Source: Salinivibrio siamensis
GTDB taxonomy: Bacteria; Pseudomonadota; Gammaproteobacteria; Enterobacterales; Vibrionaceae
Assembly: GCF_001996005.1 (NCBI RefSeq)
Contig: NZ_MUFB01000001.1
Span: forward strand, 239,354 to 288,997
DNA: 49,644 nt
Direction of reading: 5' to 3'
Shown in pieces: positions 1-9,547 of the stretch. Under the pieces are notes generated by a model, which was not told the origin of the DNA, ran no database searches, and worked only from the letters and a program-made list of their open reading frames with translations. How positions within the stretch are numbered: position 1 is the first letter of the stretch; each line of letters opens with the position of its first letter. The translations under genes were made by a program, and so were the position numbers.

Positions 1-191
<191 letters not shown>

Positions 192-213
192 CCACTGACT
201 CACCTTAGTAATG

Positions 214-241
214 AGGCCGCTCGGATTGAGCGGCCTTTTTT
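214..241 (+). terminator. Intrinsic terminator of nadC
   Basis: A perfect 9-bp stem (AGGCCGCTC at 214-222 with GAGCGGCCT at 228-236) has a 5-base loop and is followed by a run of T. It directly follows the nadC stop codon. Confidence 0.92.
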
Positions 242-438
242 ATACCCAGTTTATGACAAAAAATTTGTTGTCAGTCGAATACTACAGTAGAAAAAAACAC
301 CATTACATCCGGCTTTTACCCTTCACTCTCAAACTCATATTTGCCCTCTTTTTTGCGTCACACACGAGCGTAAAGTGCTGGCACTGATTGTTGCCCACTC
401 ACTTTGCGGCAGACCATGATTGAGAGGAGATAAATAGG
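242..438 (+). promoter_or_regulatory. pilA upstream region
   Basis: This AT-rich non-coding stretch lies between the nadC terminator and pilA. It holds a 20-base inverted repeat, TGACAA-N8-TTGTCA (254-273), which could be an operator. It also holds a sigma-54-like pair, TGGCAC (379-384) and TTGC (391-394). The GG and GC elements there are 11 bases apart instead of the 10 that sigma-54 normally requires, so I do not call a promoter. A good ribosome site, GAGAGGAGAT (422-431), precedes the pilA ATG at 439. The true promoter is not assigned. Confidence 0.4.
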
Positions 439-876
439 ATGCAAAAGCAACAAGGGTTTAGCTTGATTGAGTTACTGATCGTCGTCGGCATTATCGCAGC
501 CCTGTCTGCCATCGCCGTTCCCGCTTATGTTAATAAACAAAAAATTGCTGAATTTAATTCAGGGTTAGCATCAGGCCGTGCTCTTCTTACACGGTTAGAT
601 CTTTATTTGGATGAAAATAGTGGCTCGACAGCGAGTAAATTTGGAGAAAAATTAGGTGACGCTACGAATCTCGGAGAACTGGCAACAGTCACCGTCTCAG
701 GGGCTGGTAATGACGAAAATGCCACACCGGCTAAGCTTGAAGTCACGTTTGGTGACAAGAGCTCGATTAGCGAAACAGTAATTATTTTTGAGAAAAACGA
801 CTTTGCTTGGGTATGTAAATACACAACGAAAGAAACTTTCGAAGATGGTGATATTAAAGGATGTAAAAAAGCATAA
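439..876 (+). CDS. pilA: Type IV major pilin PilA
   Basis: This 145-residue prepilin is the structural subunit of a type IVa pilus. It has a short leader, MQKQQG, followed by the processed N-terminus FSLIELLIVVGIIAALS. Cleavage would be after Gly6, with Phe as mature residue 1 and the conserved Glu at mature position 5. The hydrophobic alpha-helix (about residues 7-30) anchors the subunit in the inner membrane before assembly. Two cysteines near the C-terminus (in AWVCKY and KGCKKA) would form the disulfide-bonded D-region. The rest has no strong similarity that I can name, as expected for a fast-evolving pilin. pilB, pilC and pilD follow immediately, so cleavage and assembly are encoded in the same cluster. 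In Vibrio this locus makes the chitin-regulated competence pilus; the same role here is inference. Confidence 0.93.
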   Translation: MQKQQGFSLIELLIVVGIIAALSAIAVPAYVNKQKIAEFNSGLASGRALLTRLDLYLDENSGSTASKFGEKLGDATNLGELATVTVSGAGNDENATPAKLEVTFGDKSSISETVIIFEKNDFAWVCKYTTKETFEDGDIKGCKKA

Positions 877-883
877 GCAGCCA

Positions 884-2566
884 ATGATCCCAACCGCTCC
901 GTTGTATCAATCTGGTTTGTTGACTGATGCCCAACGCGATGTGCTGGGCATTGGCGACAATGCGTCGCTCAGTCTCGCGCATTTACTCAATGCAGGCGTT
1001 GACCCCACCGCGCTCGCCCACACCCTCGCGAGTCAGCATCACCTTCCGTTCGTGGAGAGCCATCAGTACCCGTTTAAAGACACCTGTTATGCCCTAGATA
1101 GGCGCGATTTGATTCAGCGTCATCAAGTGTTGCCGCTTGCCCAGCAAGGCCAAGAGCTACTGCTCGGCGTCAGTGACCCAGATAACACAGAGGCGGTCGC
1201 CGACTTTCGCTTTTCTACTGGGCTCAACGTTCGTTTGGTGGTGCTCAGTCAGCCGGATTTGGATGCCGCTCTGCGTCACTTGTACGGCGCAGATATCGAT
1301 GGCACCGGCGATGGCATGACTATCAGCGATCAGGACTTAGCGACCCTGACCGTCACCGATAGCCCACAAGAGGACAGCGCCGAGCTACAAAGCGATCAGG
1401 CACCGATCAGCCGGTATATTCAACAAATCTTGGTGGATGCGGTGCGTAAAAACGCCTCCGACGTGCACTTTGAGCCCTTTGAGCAGCACTACCAAATTCG
1501 CTTTCGCCAAGACGGTTTATTACACACCTATGCTCACCCTCCAGCGGGGGTCTCGCGGCGGCTGTCGACCCGACTCAAAATCTTAGCCCAACTTAATATT
1601 GCCGAACGGCGTTTGCCACAGGACGGGCGCATTAAGCTAACCCTCACTGCCGATCACACCGTCGATATGCGCGTATCCACCTTACCGACCGTTTGGGGAG
1701 AGAAGGTGGTGGTGCGCTTGTTAAATAATGGCCAGCAGCAACTGACGCTGCATGATTTAGGCTTAACCGAGTGGCAACGCCAGCACTATCAAGAGGCACT
1801 GGATAGACCGCAAGGGATGATTTTGTTTACCGGCCCAACCGGAAGCGGCAAAACCGTCTCTTTGTATAGCGGGCTAAGGTATCTCAATCAGCCCGAGCGT
1901 AATATTGCCACCGTCGAAGATCCGGTTGAGATCCAGCTAGAAGGCGTCAACCAAGTCAACGTCAACCCGACCATTGGTTTAGACTTTGCCACCGCACTCC
2001 GTGCCTTTTTACGCCAAGATCCCGATGTGGTGATGGTGGGGGAAATTCGCGATCTCGACACCGCTGAAATCGGGATCAAGGCCGCGCAAACCGGTCATCT
2101 GGTGTTATCAACCCTGCATACCAATTCAGCGGCCGAGAGCATCACCCGTTTAGCCCATATGGGCATTGCGTCCTACAATCTTGCTAGCTCTCTGAGCTTG
2201 GTAGTGGCCCAGCGTTTAGTACGCCGTTTATGCCCTATTTGCAAACAACCGCATCCGTCTGGTGACCCTCGCCTTCAGTACTTGGCTAACCTCTATCCGT
2301 CTCTAACCCCAAGTACTCTGTACCAAGCTAACCCCCACGGCTGTTATCAGTGCTATCAGGGCTATCAAGGCCGCACAGGGGTATACGAGGTGCTTCCCGT
2401 GACCGAAGCCATTGCTGGCGCCATTTACCGCAATGCCAGTGCCATTGAACTGACCCAACTGGCTACCGAAGAAGGCATGTGGCGGTTGGCCGACTCTGGC
2501 GTTGCCAAACTCAACCAAGGGAGCACCAGTATTCAAGAACTTACCCGCGTTATTCAACTTGCCTAA
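884..2566 (+). CDS. pilB: Type IV pilus assembly ATPase PilB
   Basis: This is the cytoplasmic hexameric GspE/PilB-family ATPase that powers pilus extension. Order of parts: an N-terminal MshEN-like domain; a linker; a nucleotide-binding core with Walker A GPTGSGKT (about residues 317-324), Asp box and Walker B region DPDVVMVGEIRD, and a His box around GHLVLSTLHTN; then a C-terminal zinc-type pair of CxxC motifs (CPIC and CYQC). The frame stays open upstream to 788 inside pilA. I chose ATG 884 (MIPTAPLYQS, 560 residues) because it falls just after the pilA stop. ATG 845 (MVILKDVKK), overlapping pilA, is an alternative, and neither has a strong ribosome site. pilC follows after 9 bases. Residues needed for ATP hydrolysis look intact. 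Confidence 0.92.
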   Translation: MIPTAPLYQSGLLTDAQRDVLGIGDNASLSLAHLLNAGVDPTALAHTLASQHHLPFVESHQYPFKDTCYALDRRDLIQRHQVLPLAQQGQELLLGVSDPDNTEAVADFRFSTGLNVRLVVLSQPDLDAALRHLYGADIDGTGDGMTISDQDLATLTVTDSPQEDSAELQSDQAPISRYIQQILVDAVRKNASDVHFEPFEQHYQIRFRQDGLLHTYAHPPAGVSRRLSTRLKILAQLNIAERRLPQDGRIKLTLTADHTVDMRVSTLPTVWGEKVVVRLLNNGQQQLTLHDLGLTEWQRQHYQEALDRPQGMILFTGPTGSGKTVSLYSGLRYLNQPERNIATVEDPVEIQLEGVNQVNVNPTIGLDFATALRAFLRQDPDVVMVGEIRDLDTAEIGIKAAQTGHLVLSTLHTNSAAESITRLAHMGIASYNLASSLSLVVAQRLVRRLCPICKQPHPSGDPRLQYLANLYPSLTPSTLYQANPHGCYQCYQGYQGRTGVYEVLPVTEAIAGAIYRNASAIELTQLATEEGMWRLADSGVAKLNQGSTSIQELTRVIQLA

Positions 2567-2575
2567 GGAGTCGTC

Positions 2576-3790
2576 ATGGCCAAACCCACCCTGTTCCTCT
2601 TTCATTGGCGCCAAGCCGCCGCAAGTGGTGAAAAACAAGGGCAAGTGTTCGCCTATACCGAGCGAGATGCACGCCAAGAGCTGGCCAACCAATCTATCGT
2701 CCCCAGCCGCCTTATTCGCCGCCGACTATCGAGCTTTCAGCAGCGTCGTCATAAAGCCAAAGCAGCAGATATCACCCAATTTTCCCGCGATCTCACCACC
2801 TTGCTTGAGTCTGGCATCCCTATCGTGCAAGCCCTCAACCTCATCGCGCTCAATCAGGTCAAAGCCGAAATGCGCTTGCTGGTGCGTCATATCCGCCAGC
2901 AACTGGAGGCGGGTACCAATTTGAGTGATGCGTTGGCGCACGCAAGTCCCTTGTTTGATCGCTTTTATTGCGATCTGGTCGCAACGGGCGAGCAAACCGG
3001 GCAACTGCCGGAGATCTTTGCTCGCCTGACTCTATACCGTGAAAAGCAGGCGTTGCTTCGCAGTAAAGTGATTAAAGCCATGATCTATCCCACCATCGTG
3101 ATCAGCGTGGCATTAGGCGTCAGTGCCTACCTGCTGGTATTCGTGATCCCGAAGTTTAAACATATTTTTGACTCCTTCGGGGCAGAACTGCCTTGGCTCA
3201 CCCAACAAGTGCTCGCCTTGTCTGATATCGTCAGTCAGCACGCCTTAACCATGACTGTTGTCGTAGCGGGCCTTGCCGCTGCGCATCAATTACTGCAGCG
3301 TAAAAACGCGACCTACCGATATCACTATGACCGCTGGCTGCTCAAATTCCCCGTCATTGGTGAAGTGATTGGCAAAGCCTGCATTGCCAAATTTTCTCGC
3401 ACCTTAGCCACCACCTTTAGTGCCGGTATTCCGTTACTCTCTGGCTTGCAAGCCGCGACGAAATCCATGACCAACGCTTATTATGTTCACGCGCTTAACG
3501 GCGTGTATCAGCACACGGCCACTGGTATTCCGCTTTACCAAGCCTTGCGCGACAGTAATAGCTTCCCTGTGATGGTGACGCAAATGGTGATGATTGGCGA
3601 AGAGTCGGGATCGCTCGATGATATGCTCAATCGCATCGCACAAATCTATGGAGCCGAGGTCGACAACACCGTGGACAATCTCGGCAAAATCATCGAGCCC
3701 CTGTTAATTTTAGTGCTAGGGCTATTAATTGGCGGCTTAGTGGTGGCCATGTATCTACCCATTTTTAATCTGATGTCTGTTCTTGGCTAG
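2576..3790 (+). CDS. pilC: Type IV pilus inner-membrane platform protein PilC
   Basis: This 404-residue polytopic protein of the GspF/PilC family forms the inner-membrane platform on which PilB acts to feed pilins into the fibre. It contains two T2SSF domains. The first, about residues 70-195, begins DITQFSRDLTTLLESGIPI. The second, about 270-395, begins KFSRTLATTFSAGIPL. Membrane segments lie after the first domain (IYPTIVISVALGVSAYLLVF), in the middle (about 215-233), and at the C-terminus (LLILVLGLLIGGLVVAMYLP). Conserved GE(Q/E)(T/S)G signatures (ATGEQTGQL, MIGEESGSL) occur in both halves. The length fits the family. AAGGAG lies just before the ATG, and the spacing from pilB is 9 bases. 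Confidence 0.94.
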   Translation: MAKPTLFLFHWRQAAASGEKQGQVFAYTERDARQELANQSIVPSRLIRRRLSSFQQRRHKAKAADITQFSRDLTTLLESGIPIVQALNLIALNQVKAEMRLLVRHIRQQLEAGTNLSDALAHASPLFDRFYCDLVATGEQTGQLPEIFARLTLYREKQALLRSKVIKAMIYPTIVISVALGVSAYLLVFVIPKFKHIFDSFGAELPWLTQQVLALSDIVSQHALTMTVVVAGLAAAHQLLQRKNATYRYHYDRWLLKFPVIGEVIGKACIAKFSRTLATTFSAGIPLLSGLQAATKSMTNAYYVHALNGVYQHTATGIPLYQALRDSNSFPVMVTQMVMIGEESGSLDDMLNRIAQIYGAEVDNTVDNLGKIIEPLLILVLGLLIGGLVVAMYLPIFNLMSVLG

Positions 3791-3854
3791 CCAAGATAGA
3801 GTCTCTCGCGACAAGGCGCTATGATGCGCACAAGGTTCATGCCCAGAAGGTACC

Positions 3855-4724
3855 ATGTTGATATTCTCATCACCGTTATTCATTTTTTTTGCTGGCTTAT
3901 TTGGTCTGATTGTCGGTAGCTTTTTAAATGTGGTCATCGCGCGCGTGCCAATCATGATGGCGCGGCGTTGGCGGCAAGAATGCTTGGCCACGTTTCCCGA
4001 TGCTAATATTGACGCCCCTAGCGCGCAGCGCTTTGATTTGTGTCTTCCCGCCTCACACTGCCCAGATTGTCAGCAGCCGATTGCGTGGTACGATAATATT
4101 CCTTTGCTCAGTTGGCTGATGTTAAAAGGCCGCTGCCGTCAGTGTGGCACGATGATTAGTCCGCGCTACCCACTGGTCGAGGTCACCAGTGCTATTGTCT
4201 GTGTGTTACCGGCATGGCTTATTTCCTCACCGGCGTGGGCCGTCGCGGTGATGGCGGCCAGCCTCACTTTGCTGGCGCTGACCCTCATTGATTGGGAAAC
4301 CCTGTTGCTGCCCGATCAGCTTACCCTGCCACTCCTTTGGGCTGGGATCGCTCTCGCACTCTTGGGGATCAGCCCTGTCTCACTCACAGACAGTGTCATC
4401 GGCGCCATGACAGGCTACCTCAGCCTATGGAGCCTCTTTTGGGCATTCAAGCTCACCACTGGCAAAGAAGGCATGGGCTATGGTGATTTTAAACTGTTTG
4501 CTGCACTGGGCGCTTGGGTCGGTTGGCAAGCCTTACCGCTACTGATTTTACTCGCCTCACTGAGTGGCGCCATCGTCGGGGCACTATTACTGCGCCAACA
4601 ACAAAAAAGTCTGCAACACGCGTTTGCCTTTGGCCCCTTTATTGCTGTCGCAGGCTGGCTAAGTCTGCTTTGGGGCGATAGCCTGTTACACTGGTACCTT
4701 TCACAAATTCTAGGAGTGCGCTAA
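3855..4724 (+). CDS. pilD: Prepilin peptidase / N-methyltransferase PilD
   Basis: This 289-residue inner-membrane aspartyl protease removes prepilin leaders and N-methylates the new Phe. It would process PilA here and probably type II secretion pseudopilins encoded elsewhere. The N-terminal membrane segment is followed by a cytoplasmic loop with the zinc-type cysteines C69-x2-C72 and C94-x2-C97, then a row of hydrophobic helices. The catalytic aspartates are visible as Asp147 (LTLIDWETLLLPD) and Asp211 in GMGYGDFK, the family signature. The gene sits 64 bases after pilC, and its stop overlaps the coaE start in TAATG, which implies coupled translation. The length is normal for GspO/PilD. Confidence 0.95.
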   Translation: MLIFSSPLFIFFAGLFGLIVGSFLNVVIARVPIMMARRWRQECLATFPDANIDAPSAQRFDLCLPASHCPDCQQPIAWYDNIPLLSWLMLKGRCRQCGTMISPRYPLVEVTSAIVCVLPAWLISSPAWAVAVMAASLTLLALTLIDWETLLLPDQLTLPLLWAGIALALLGISPVSLTDSVIGAMTGYLSLWSLFWAFKLTTGKEGMGYGDFKLFAALGAWVGWQALPLLILLASLSGAIVGALLLRQQQKSLQHAFAFGPFIAVAGWLSLLWGDSLLHWYLSQILGVR

Positions 4725-5338
4725 TGGCCGTTGTGGTCGGGTTAACCGGAGGGATTGGCAGTGGTAAAAGCACGGTTGCCAACCGTTTTGCCGCCAAGGG
4801 CATTGATATTATTGATGCCGATGTGATCGCCCGTGAGGTGGTTGCTCCCGGTAGTGATGGTCTGGCCGCGATTGTCGCGCGTTTTGGCACGCCGGCATTA
4901 ACCCCAGATGGCAGCCTAGATCGTGCCTGGCTTCGTGAGCGAGTGTTTAGTCATCCAGACGACAAGCAATGGCTCGATAACCTGCTTCATCCCATGATCC
5001 GCCAACGCATGATCCAAGCCTGTGCGCAGGCCAGTTCAGCGTATTGTTTGCTTGTGGTGCCCTTGTTAGTAGAGAATAACCTGACGTCATTGGCGCAACG
5101 GGTGTTGGTCGTCGATGTTGACGAGCAAACACAAATCGCGCGCACGCTCGCGCGTGATCACGTGAGCGAACAACAAGTTCACGCGATTTTGGCCGCACAA
5201 GCCAGTCGCTCACAACGCCTCGCCGTCGCCGATGATGTGATCGATAATACGCAAACCGAAGCGGAACTTGATCGGCAAGTTGATGCCTTACATCACACGT
5301 ATTTAACCTTGGCAACCCAGGCAAACGTCGACCCATAG
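4724..5338 (+). CDS. coaE: Dephospho-CoA kinase
   Basis: This 204-residue cytoplasmic kinase phosphorylates the ribose 3'-OH of dephospho-CoA with ATP, the last step of coenzyme A synthesis. The P-loop is GGIGSGKST (residues 9-17). The following DIIDADVIARE carries the substrate-side Asp, and the LID-like region DVDEQTQIARTLARDH contains the conserved arginines. The length matches the E. coli enzyme. The start codon overlaps the pilD stop by one base, and AGGAG (4712-4716) precedes it. pilD-coaE-zapD-yacG is a conserved gammaproteobacterial string, so co-transcription with the pilus genes probably reflects inherited gene order and not a shared function. Confidence 0.95.
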   Translation: MAVVVGLTGGIGSGKSTVANRFAAKGIDIIDADVIAREVVAPGSDGLAAIVARFGTPALTPDGSLDRAWLRERVFSHPDDKQWLDNLLHPMIRQRMIQACAQASSAYCLLVVPLLVENNLTSLAQRVLVVDVDEQTQIARTLARDHVSEQQVHAILAAQASRSQRLAVADDVIDNTQTEAELDRQVDALHHTYLTLATQANVDP

Positions 5339-5361
5339 TCGGACAGGACAGCTAAACGCTT

Positions 5362-6102
5362 ATGACCAGCCTCACTTTGTATGAACACCCACTCAATGAA
5401 CAGGTGCGAATTTACTTGCGCCTGGAGTACCTGCTCTCTCAACTGGACGAAGTGAGCGGGCTTTCTGCGCCCTGCCACCATATTCAATTTTTCCGCAGCC
5501 TGTTTGACCTACAGGAGATTTTAGAGCAGGTGCAAGTGAAAGCGGATCTCGCCAAGGATTTGGACAAACTCAAGAAAAAACTCAAAGCCTGGGCTGACGT
5601 CCCCCAGGTCGATCAGACACAGCTCAACCAGCTACTCGATCAACTCGCCGCACACCAACGCGCGGTATTGCAAGCCAAACGCTTCGGCCAAGCGTTAAAA
5701 GAAGATCGCTTTTTAACCAGCATCAAGCAGCGCTTTTCGATTCCAGGGGGGAGCTGTAGCTTTGATCTCCCCAATTTCCATTACTGGCTCCATCAACCGC
5801 TTGCCGCACGGCAAAGTGCGATTCAGGCCTGGATGGAAACCCTGGCACCATTACGCCACGCTTTGGCGTTCTGGCTGCAGCTCACGCGTGAAAGCGCACA
5901 CGGGGGAACCGCCAACGTCCAACAAGGCTTTTACCAGCAAGAGGCGGATGGAGCCTGCTTAATTCGGCTTAAGATATCCCCTGATCTCGGGGTTTACCCG
6001 TTAGTGTCTGGGCACAAAAACCGCTTCGCGATCCGCTTTATGCCATTTGACGACGATCACGAGGTCGCCGACAATATGTCTGTTCATATCAGTGTTTGTT
6101 AA
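5362..6102 (+). CDS. zapD: Cell division protein ZapD (FtsZ-bundling factor)
   Basis: This 246-residue protein matches ZapD (formerly YacF, DUF1342), which crosslinks FtsZ filaments and stabilises the Z-ring. The N-terminus, with [19 protein letters not shown], and the region [14 protein letters not shown] are close to the E. coli protein (247 residues). It has no signal peptide or membrane segment and would act in the cytoplasm on the FtsZ C-terminal tail. The FtsZ of this genome, encoded at 11631-12806, ends in the usual [14 protein letters not shown] tail. The stop codon overlaps the AAGGAG ribosome site of yacG, so the two genes are tightly linked. Confidence 0.93.
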   Translation: MTSLTLYEHPLNEQVRIYLRLEYLLSQLDEVSGLSAPCHHIQFFRSLFDLQEILEQVQVKADLAKDLDKLKKKLKAWADVPQVDQTQLNQLLDQLAAHQRAVLQAKRFGQALKEDRFLTSIKQRFSIPGGSCSFDLPNFHYWLHQPLAARQSAIQAWMETLAPLRHALAFWLQLTRESAHGGTANVQQGFYQQEADGACLIRLKISPDLGVYPLVSGHKNRFAIRFMPFDDDHEVADNMSVHISVC

Positions 6103-6112
6103 GGAGATCCAC

Positions 6113-6313
6113 GTGAGTGATGCCCCTACCGTTGTCAAATGCCCAACATGCCAACAGCCTGTGGTTTGGGGAGAGGTCAGCCCACATCGTCCATTTTGCA
6201 GTAAACGCTGTCAGTTGATTGATTTGGGAGAATGGGCCAGTGAAGAAAAAGCCATCCCCGGGGCCCCTGACCTTTCTGATGATGATCTCTGGTCAGAAGG
6301 GCAGCACGATTAA
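6113..6313 (+). CDS. yacG: DNA gyrase inhibitor YacG (zinc protein)
   Basis: This 66-residue protein carries four zinc ligands: C10-x2-C13 in KCPTCQQPV, and C29-x3-C33 in FCSKRCQ. After them comes the conserved [10 protein letters not shown] segment and an acidic tail. In E. coli YacG binds GyrB and blocks gyrase activity. I chose the GTG at 6113 because AAGGAG (6101-6106) sits 6 bases upstream and the family starts here; the frame is open further upstream but inside zapD. It is the last gene of the pil-coaE-zapD-yacG unit and is followed by a terminator. Confidence 0.92.
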   Translation: MSDAPTVVKCPTCQQPVVWGEVSPHRPFCSKRCQLIDLGEWASEEKAIPGAPDLSDDDLWSEGQHD

Positions 6314-6350
6314 ACGCTCTGCCCCTATTCACTTTTCTACAACGCCTCTC

Positions 6351-6379
6351 TCGCGCTCAGAACCGAGCGCGAATTTTTT
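6351..6379 (+). terminator. Terminator of the pil-yacG unit, embedded in the mutT 3' end
   Basis: An 8-bp stem, TCGCGCTC (6351-6358) with GAGCGCGA (6365-6372), has a 6-base loop and is followed by a T run. It overlaps the last codons and stop of mutT on the opposite strand, so the two units share these bases. Confidence 0.85.
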
Positions 6380-6752
6380 CTAATACCGCATCGTTGGCCT
6401 CGGGAAACGGATAGTTATCCAATTCGGCAATCGGTGCCCAAATACCCTCTTGCCCCTCACAGCCTTGGGGCTCACCCTCAAAGTCACAGACCAAGAAAAA
6501 ATCCAAACTTAATGCTTTGTCGGGAAAGTCAAAGTCCAACGATATAAAGGGGCTGACCGCTTTTGCAGTAATCCCGACTTCTTCGTTTAATTCACGCAGC
6601 AGTGCCCGTTGCGGGGTTTCACTCCCCTCAATTTTTCCGCCAGGAAATTCCCACTTTCCCCCTTGATGCGCGTGAGCATGGCGGCGAGTGATAAAGACTT
6701 TATCTTGTGTCGGATTAACAATAATGCCAGCGGCAATACTTATCCGTTTCAT
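6357..6752 (-). CDS. mutT: 8-oxo-dGTP diphosphatase MutT
   Basis: This 131-residue Nudix hydrolase removes oxidised dGTP from the nucleotide pool, preventing A:T to C:G transversions. The Nudix box GX5EX7REUXEEXGU is complete from Gly39 (GKIEGSETP, then LLRELNEEVGI) to Ile61. The N-terminus MKRISIAAGIIVN and the WEFPGGK segment match the E. coli enzyme (129 residues). AGGAGAG lies 3 to 9 bases upstream of the ATG on this strand. It follows secA as in E. coli, but a terminator hairpin stands between them, so read-through or a weak local promoter must supply mutT transcripts. Its 3' end doubles as the terminator of the opposing pilus unit. Confidence 0.94.
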   Translation of the reverse strand: MKRISIAAGIIVNPTQDKVFITRRHAHAHQGGKWEFPGGKIEGSETPQRALLRELNEEVGITAKAVSPFISLDFDFPDKALSLDFFLVCDFEGEPQGCEGQEGIWAPIAELDNYPFPEANDAVLEKIRARF

Positions 6753-6768
6753 GGTCTCTCCTGATAAT

Positions 6769-6797
6769 AAAAAAAGGCCGATAAACGGCCTTTTTGA
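6769..6797 (-). terminator. Intrinsic terminator after secA
   Basis: AAAAAGGCCG (6771-6780) pairs perfectly with CGGCCTTTTT (6786-6795) around a 5-base loop. On the minus strand this forms a stem ending in a T run, 20 bases after the secA stop and before mutT. Confidence 0.85.
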
Positions 6798-6814
6798 TAA
6801 TGCATGGTCAGGGC

Positions 6815-9547
6815 TTAGATTCTACCGTGACATTGCTTAAATTTCTTCCCTGATCCACAAGGACAAGGCTCATTACGACCAACTTTACGTCCATCACGCA
6901 CCACGGTTTCGTTGCCGTTGCCACTCTGTTCGGCGCTGTCGCTATCATCAAACTGGTTATCAGCTTGCGCATGGTTAACTTGCTGCTTTTGCGCGGCCTG
7001 CTCTGCGCGCGCTTTGCGCTCGGCTTCCATACGCTCAACGTCATCCGGCTGCTGAACACGCACTCGGCTAAGCGTTGTCACCACATCGGTTTTCAGCGCT
7101 TCTAGCATGCCCTCAAACAGCTCAAACGATTCGCGCTTGTACTCTTGTTTCGGGTTCTTCTGCGCATAGCCACGTAAGTGAATACCTTGACGGAGGTGAT
7201 CCATCGCCGCGAGGTGCTCTTTCCAAAGCGTATCCAAGGTTTGCAGCATCACTGCTTTTTCAAAGTTACGCAGGGTTTCTGCCCCTACCGCCTCTTCTTT
7301 GCCTTTATAAACCTCGATCAAGGCCGTCAGAATGCGCTCGCGCAACAACTCTTCATACAGCTTGTCGTCTTCATCTAGCCATTGCTGAATCGGCAATTCG
7401 AGATCAAAATCCGCTTTAAGGCGCTTTTCAAGGCCAGCAATATCCCACATTTCTTCTAGCGATTGTGGCGGAATGTACTGGTTCACAATGTTATTAACCA
7501 CATCCTCGCGGTTGTGCTCGATCATTTCGCTGATATCTTCTGACACCAGTAACGCGTCACGCAGCTCGTACACCACTTTGCGCTGATCGTTGGCGACATC
7601 ATCAAATTCGAGCAGTTGCTTACGGATGTCAAAGTTACGCCCTTCTACTTTTCGTTGTGCGTTTTCAATGGCTTTATTGACCCATGGGTGCTCAATGGCT
7701 TCGCCTTCGGCCATCCCTAATCGTTTCATCATGTTAGAGACTTTTTCTGAGGCGAAGATCCGCATCAAAGAATCTTCCATCGACAAATAGAAACGGGTTG
7801 AGCCTGGGTCACCTTGACGACCAGCACGACCACGCAGCTGGTTATCGATACGACGAGATTCATGACGCTCAGTACCAATGATATGCAGGCCACCCGCTTC
7901 AACGACCTGGTCATGAAGCTGCTGCCATTTTTCTTTCGCCGCTTCTACTTGCGCATCGGTCGGGTTTTCAACATCACCCAGCACTTGTTTCCAGCTACCA
8001 CCCAACACGATATCGGTACCACGACCGGCCATGTTAGTGGCGATCGTTACCGTGCCTGGGTAACCGGCTTGCTCAACAATATCGGCTTCATGGGCGTGGA
8101 ATTTGGCGTTGAGCACTTGGTGCTTGATGCCATCTTTTTTCAAGGCATTCGATAACAATTCAGATTTTTCAATCGATACCGTTCCGACCAATACCGGTTG
8201 ACCGGCTTTGGCACGTGTTTTGATGTCTTCCGCAATAGCGGCAAACTTTTCTTTTTCGGTCATGTAGACCTGATCGGCGTGATCTTTACGCACCATTGGG
8301 CGGTTAGTCGGGATAACCACGGTGTCTAGGCCATAGATAGACTGGAATTCAAACGCCTCGGTGTCCGCGGTCCCTGTCATGCCTGAGAGTTTGTCATACA
8401 AACGGAAGAAGTTTTGGAAGGTGATCGAGGCCAGCGTTTGGTTCTCGTTTTGAATTTTCACCCCTTCTTTGGCTTCCACCGCCTGGTGTAAGCCTTCTGA
8501 CCAACGACGTCCCGGCATGGTACGTCCAGTGTGCTCATCCACGATGATGACTTCATCGTCTTTAACGATGTAATCAACGTCGCGCTCAAACAAGACGTGC
8601 GCGCGTAATGCGGCATTAATATGATGAATCAGGCTGATATTTGCCGGTGAGTACAGCGTATCGCCGTCTTCCATCAAGCCGTTTTTCTTGAGCAAGTCTT
8701 CGACAAACTCTTGACCATTTTCGGTCATGTACACTTGCTTGGCTTTTTCATCGACCGTGAAGTGGCCATCACCTTGATAGTCTTCGGTATCTTCTTGCTC
8801 TTGCTGTTTCAGGCTTGGGATCAAGGCATTGATACGCTGATACATTTCCGAGCTGTCTTCTGCTGGCCCAGAAATAATCAGAGGCGTACGCGCCTCATCA
8901 ATGAGGATCGAGTCAACCTCATCGACAATCGAGAAATAGCGATCGCGTTGCACACGGTCTTCTGCTCGAAACGCCATGTTGTCACGCAAATAGTCAAAGC
9001 CGAACTCGTTATTGGTACCGTAAAGTACATCACACGTATAAGCGGCTTTTTTCGCCTCCGGCGGCATGTTGGGGACATTGACGCCCACCGTCATTCCTAA
9101 AAACTCAAACAACGGACGGTTGGTTTCGGCATCACGTTCCGCCAAATAATCATTCACCGTCACAATGTGAACCGCTTTTCCGGTCAGGGCGTTCAAATAA
9201 GAAGGTAGCGTCGCGGTCAGGGTTTTACCTTCACCGGTGCGCATTTCCGCAATCTGACCATTGTGGAGTACGATACCGCCGACCATTTGCACGTCAAAGT
9301 GGCGCAGGCCAAATACACGCTTAGAGGCTTCTCGTACAGTGGCAAAGGCTTCAGGAAGGAGGTCATCAAGCTCGGCACCTTGATCAAGGCGCTCGCGGAA
9401 TTCAACGGTTTTCGCTTTCAGCGCATCATCATTCAATGCTTCAAATTGGGGTTCGAGTTTGTTGATTTCATCAACAACTTTTCTCAGCCGACGCAAGGTG
9501 CGGTCATTACGGCTTCCGATAACTTTAGTCAGGACTTTCGATAACAT
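6815..9547 (-). CDS. secA: Preprotein translocase ATPase SecA
   Basis: This 910-residue motor ATPase drives unfolded preproteins through SecYEG and cycles between cytosol and inner membrane. Visible parts in order: N-terminal helix [19 protein letters not shown]1 with Walker A MRTGEGKT and DEAD-type [14 protein letters not shown]; the preprotein-binding domain; NBD2 with MAGRGTDI and [11 protein letters not shown]; the helical scaffold; and a C-terminal linker ending in the zinc motif [17 protein letters not shown], which binds SecB and lipids. The length is close to E. coli (901). The ATG at 9547 is preceded by AAAGAG only at a distance, so the ribosome site is weak. No SecM arrest peptide gene precedes it, unlike in enterobacteria. 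Confidence 0.97.
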   Translation of the reverse strand: MLSKVLTKVIGSRNDRTLRRLRKVVDEINKLEPQFEALNDDALKAKTVEFRERLDQGAELDDLLPEAFATVREASKRVFGLRHFDVQMVGGIVLHNGQIAEMRTGEGKTLTATLPSYLNALTGKAVHIVTVNDYLAERDAETNRPLFEFLGMTVGVNVPNMPPEAKKAAYTCDVLYGTNNEFGFDYLRDNMAFRAEDRVQRDRYFSIVDEVDSILIDEARTPLIISGPAEDSSEMYQRINALIPSLKQQEQEDTEDYQGDGHFTVDEKAKQVYMTENGQEFVEDLLKKNGLMEDGDTLYSPANISLIHHINAALRAHVLFERDVDYIVKDDEVIIVDEHTGRTMPGRRWSEGLHQAVEAKEGVKIQNENQTLASITFQNFFRLYDKLSGMTGTADTEAFEFQSIYGLDTVVIPTNRPMVRKDHADQVYMTEKEKFAAIAEDIKTRAKAGQPVLVGTVSIEKSELLSNALKKDGIKHQVLNAKFHAHEADIVEQAGYPGTVTIATNMAGRGTDIVLGGSWKQVLGDVENPTDAQVEAAKEKWQQLHDQVVEAGGLHIIGTERHESRRIDNQLRGRAGRQGDPGSTRFYLSMEDSLMRIFASEKVSNMMKRLGMAEGEAIEHPWVNKAIENAQRKVEGRNFDIRKQLLEFDDVANDQRKVVYELRDALLVSEDISEMIEHNREDVVNNIVNQYIPPQSLEEMWDIAGLEKRLKADFDLELPIQQWLDEDDKLYEELLRERILTALIEVYKGKEEAVGAETLRNFEKAVMLQTLDTLWKEHLAAMDHLRQGIHLRGYAQKNPKQEYKRESFELFEGMLEALKTDVVTTLSRVRVQQPDDVERMEAERKARAEQAAQKQQVNHAQADNQFDDSDSAEQSGNGNETVVRDGRKVGRNEPCPCGSGKKFKQCHGRI

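Noticed and set aside
8711-9100. 129-codon frame on the strand opposite secA
   Set aside because: It is the antisense shadow of the conserved secA coding sequence, with no ribosome site or family match.
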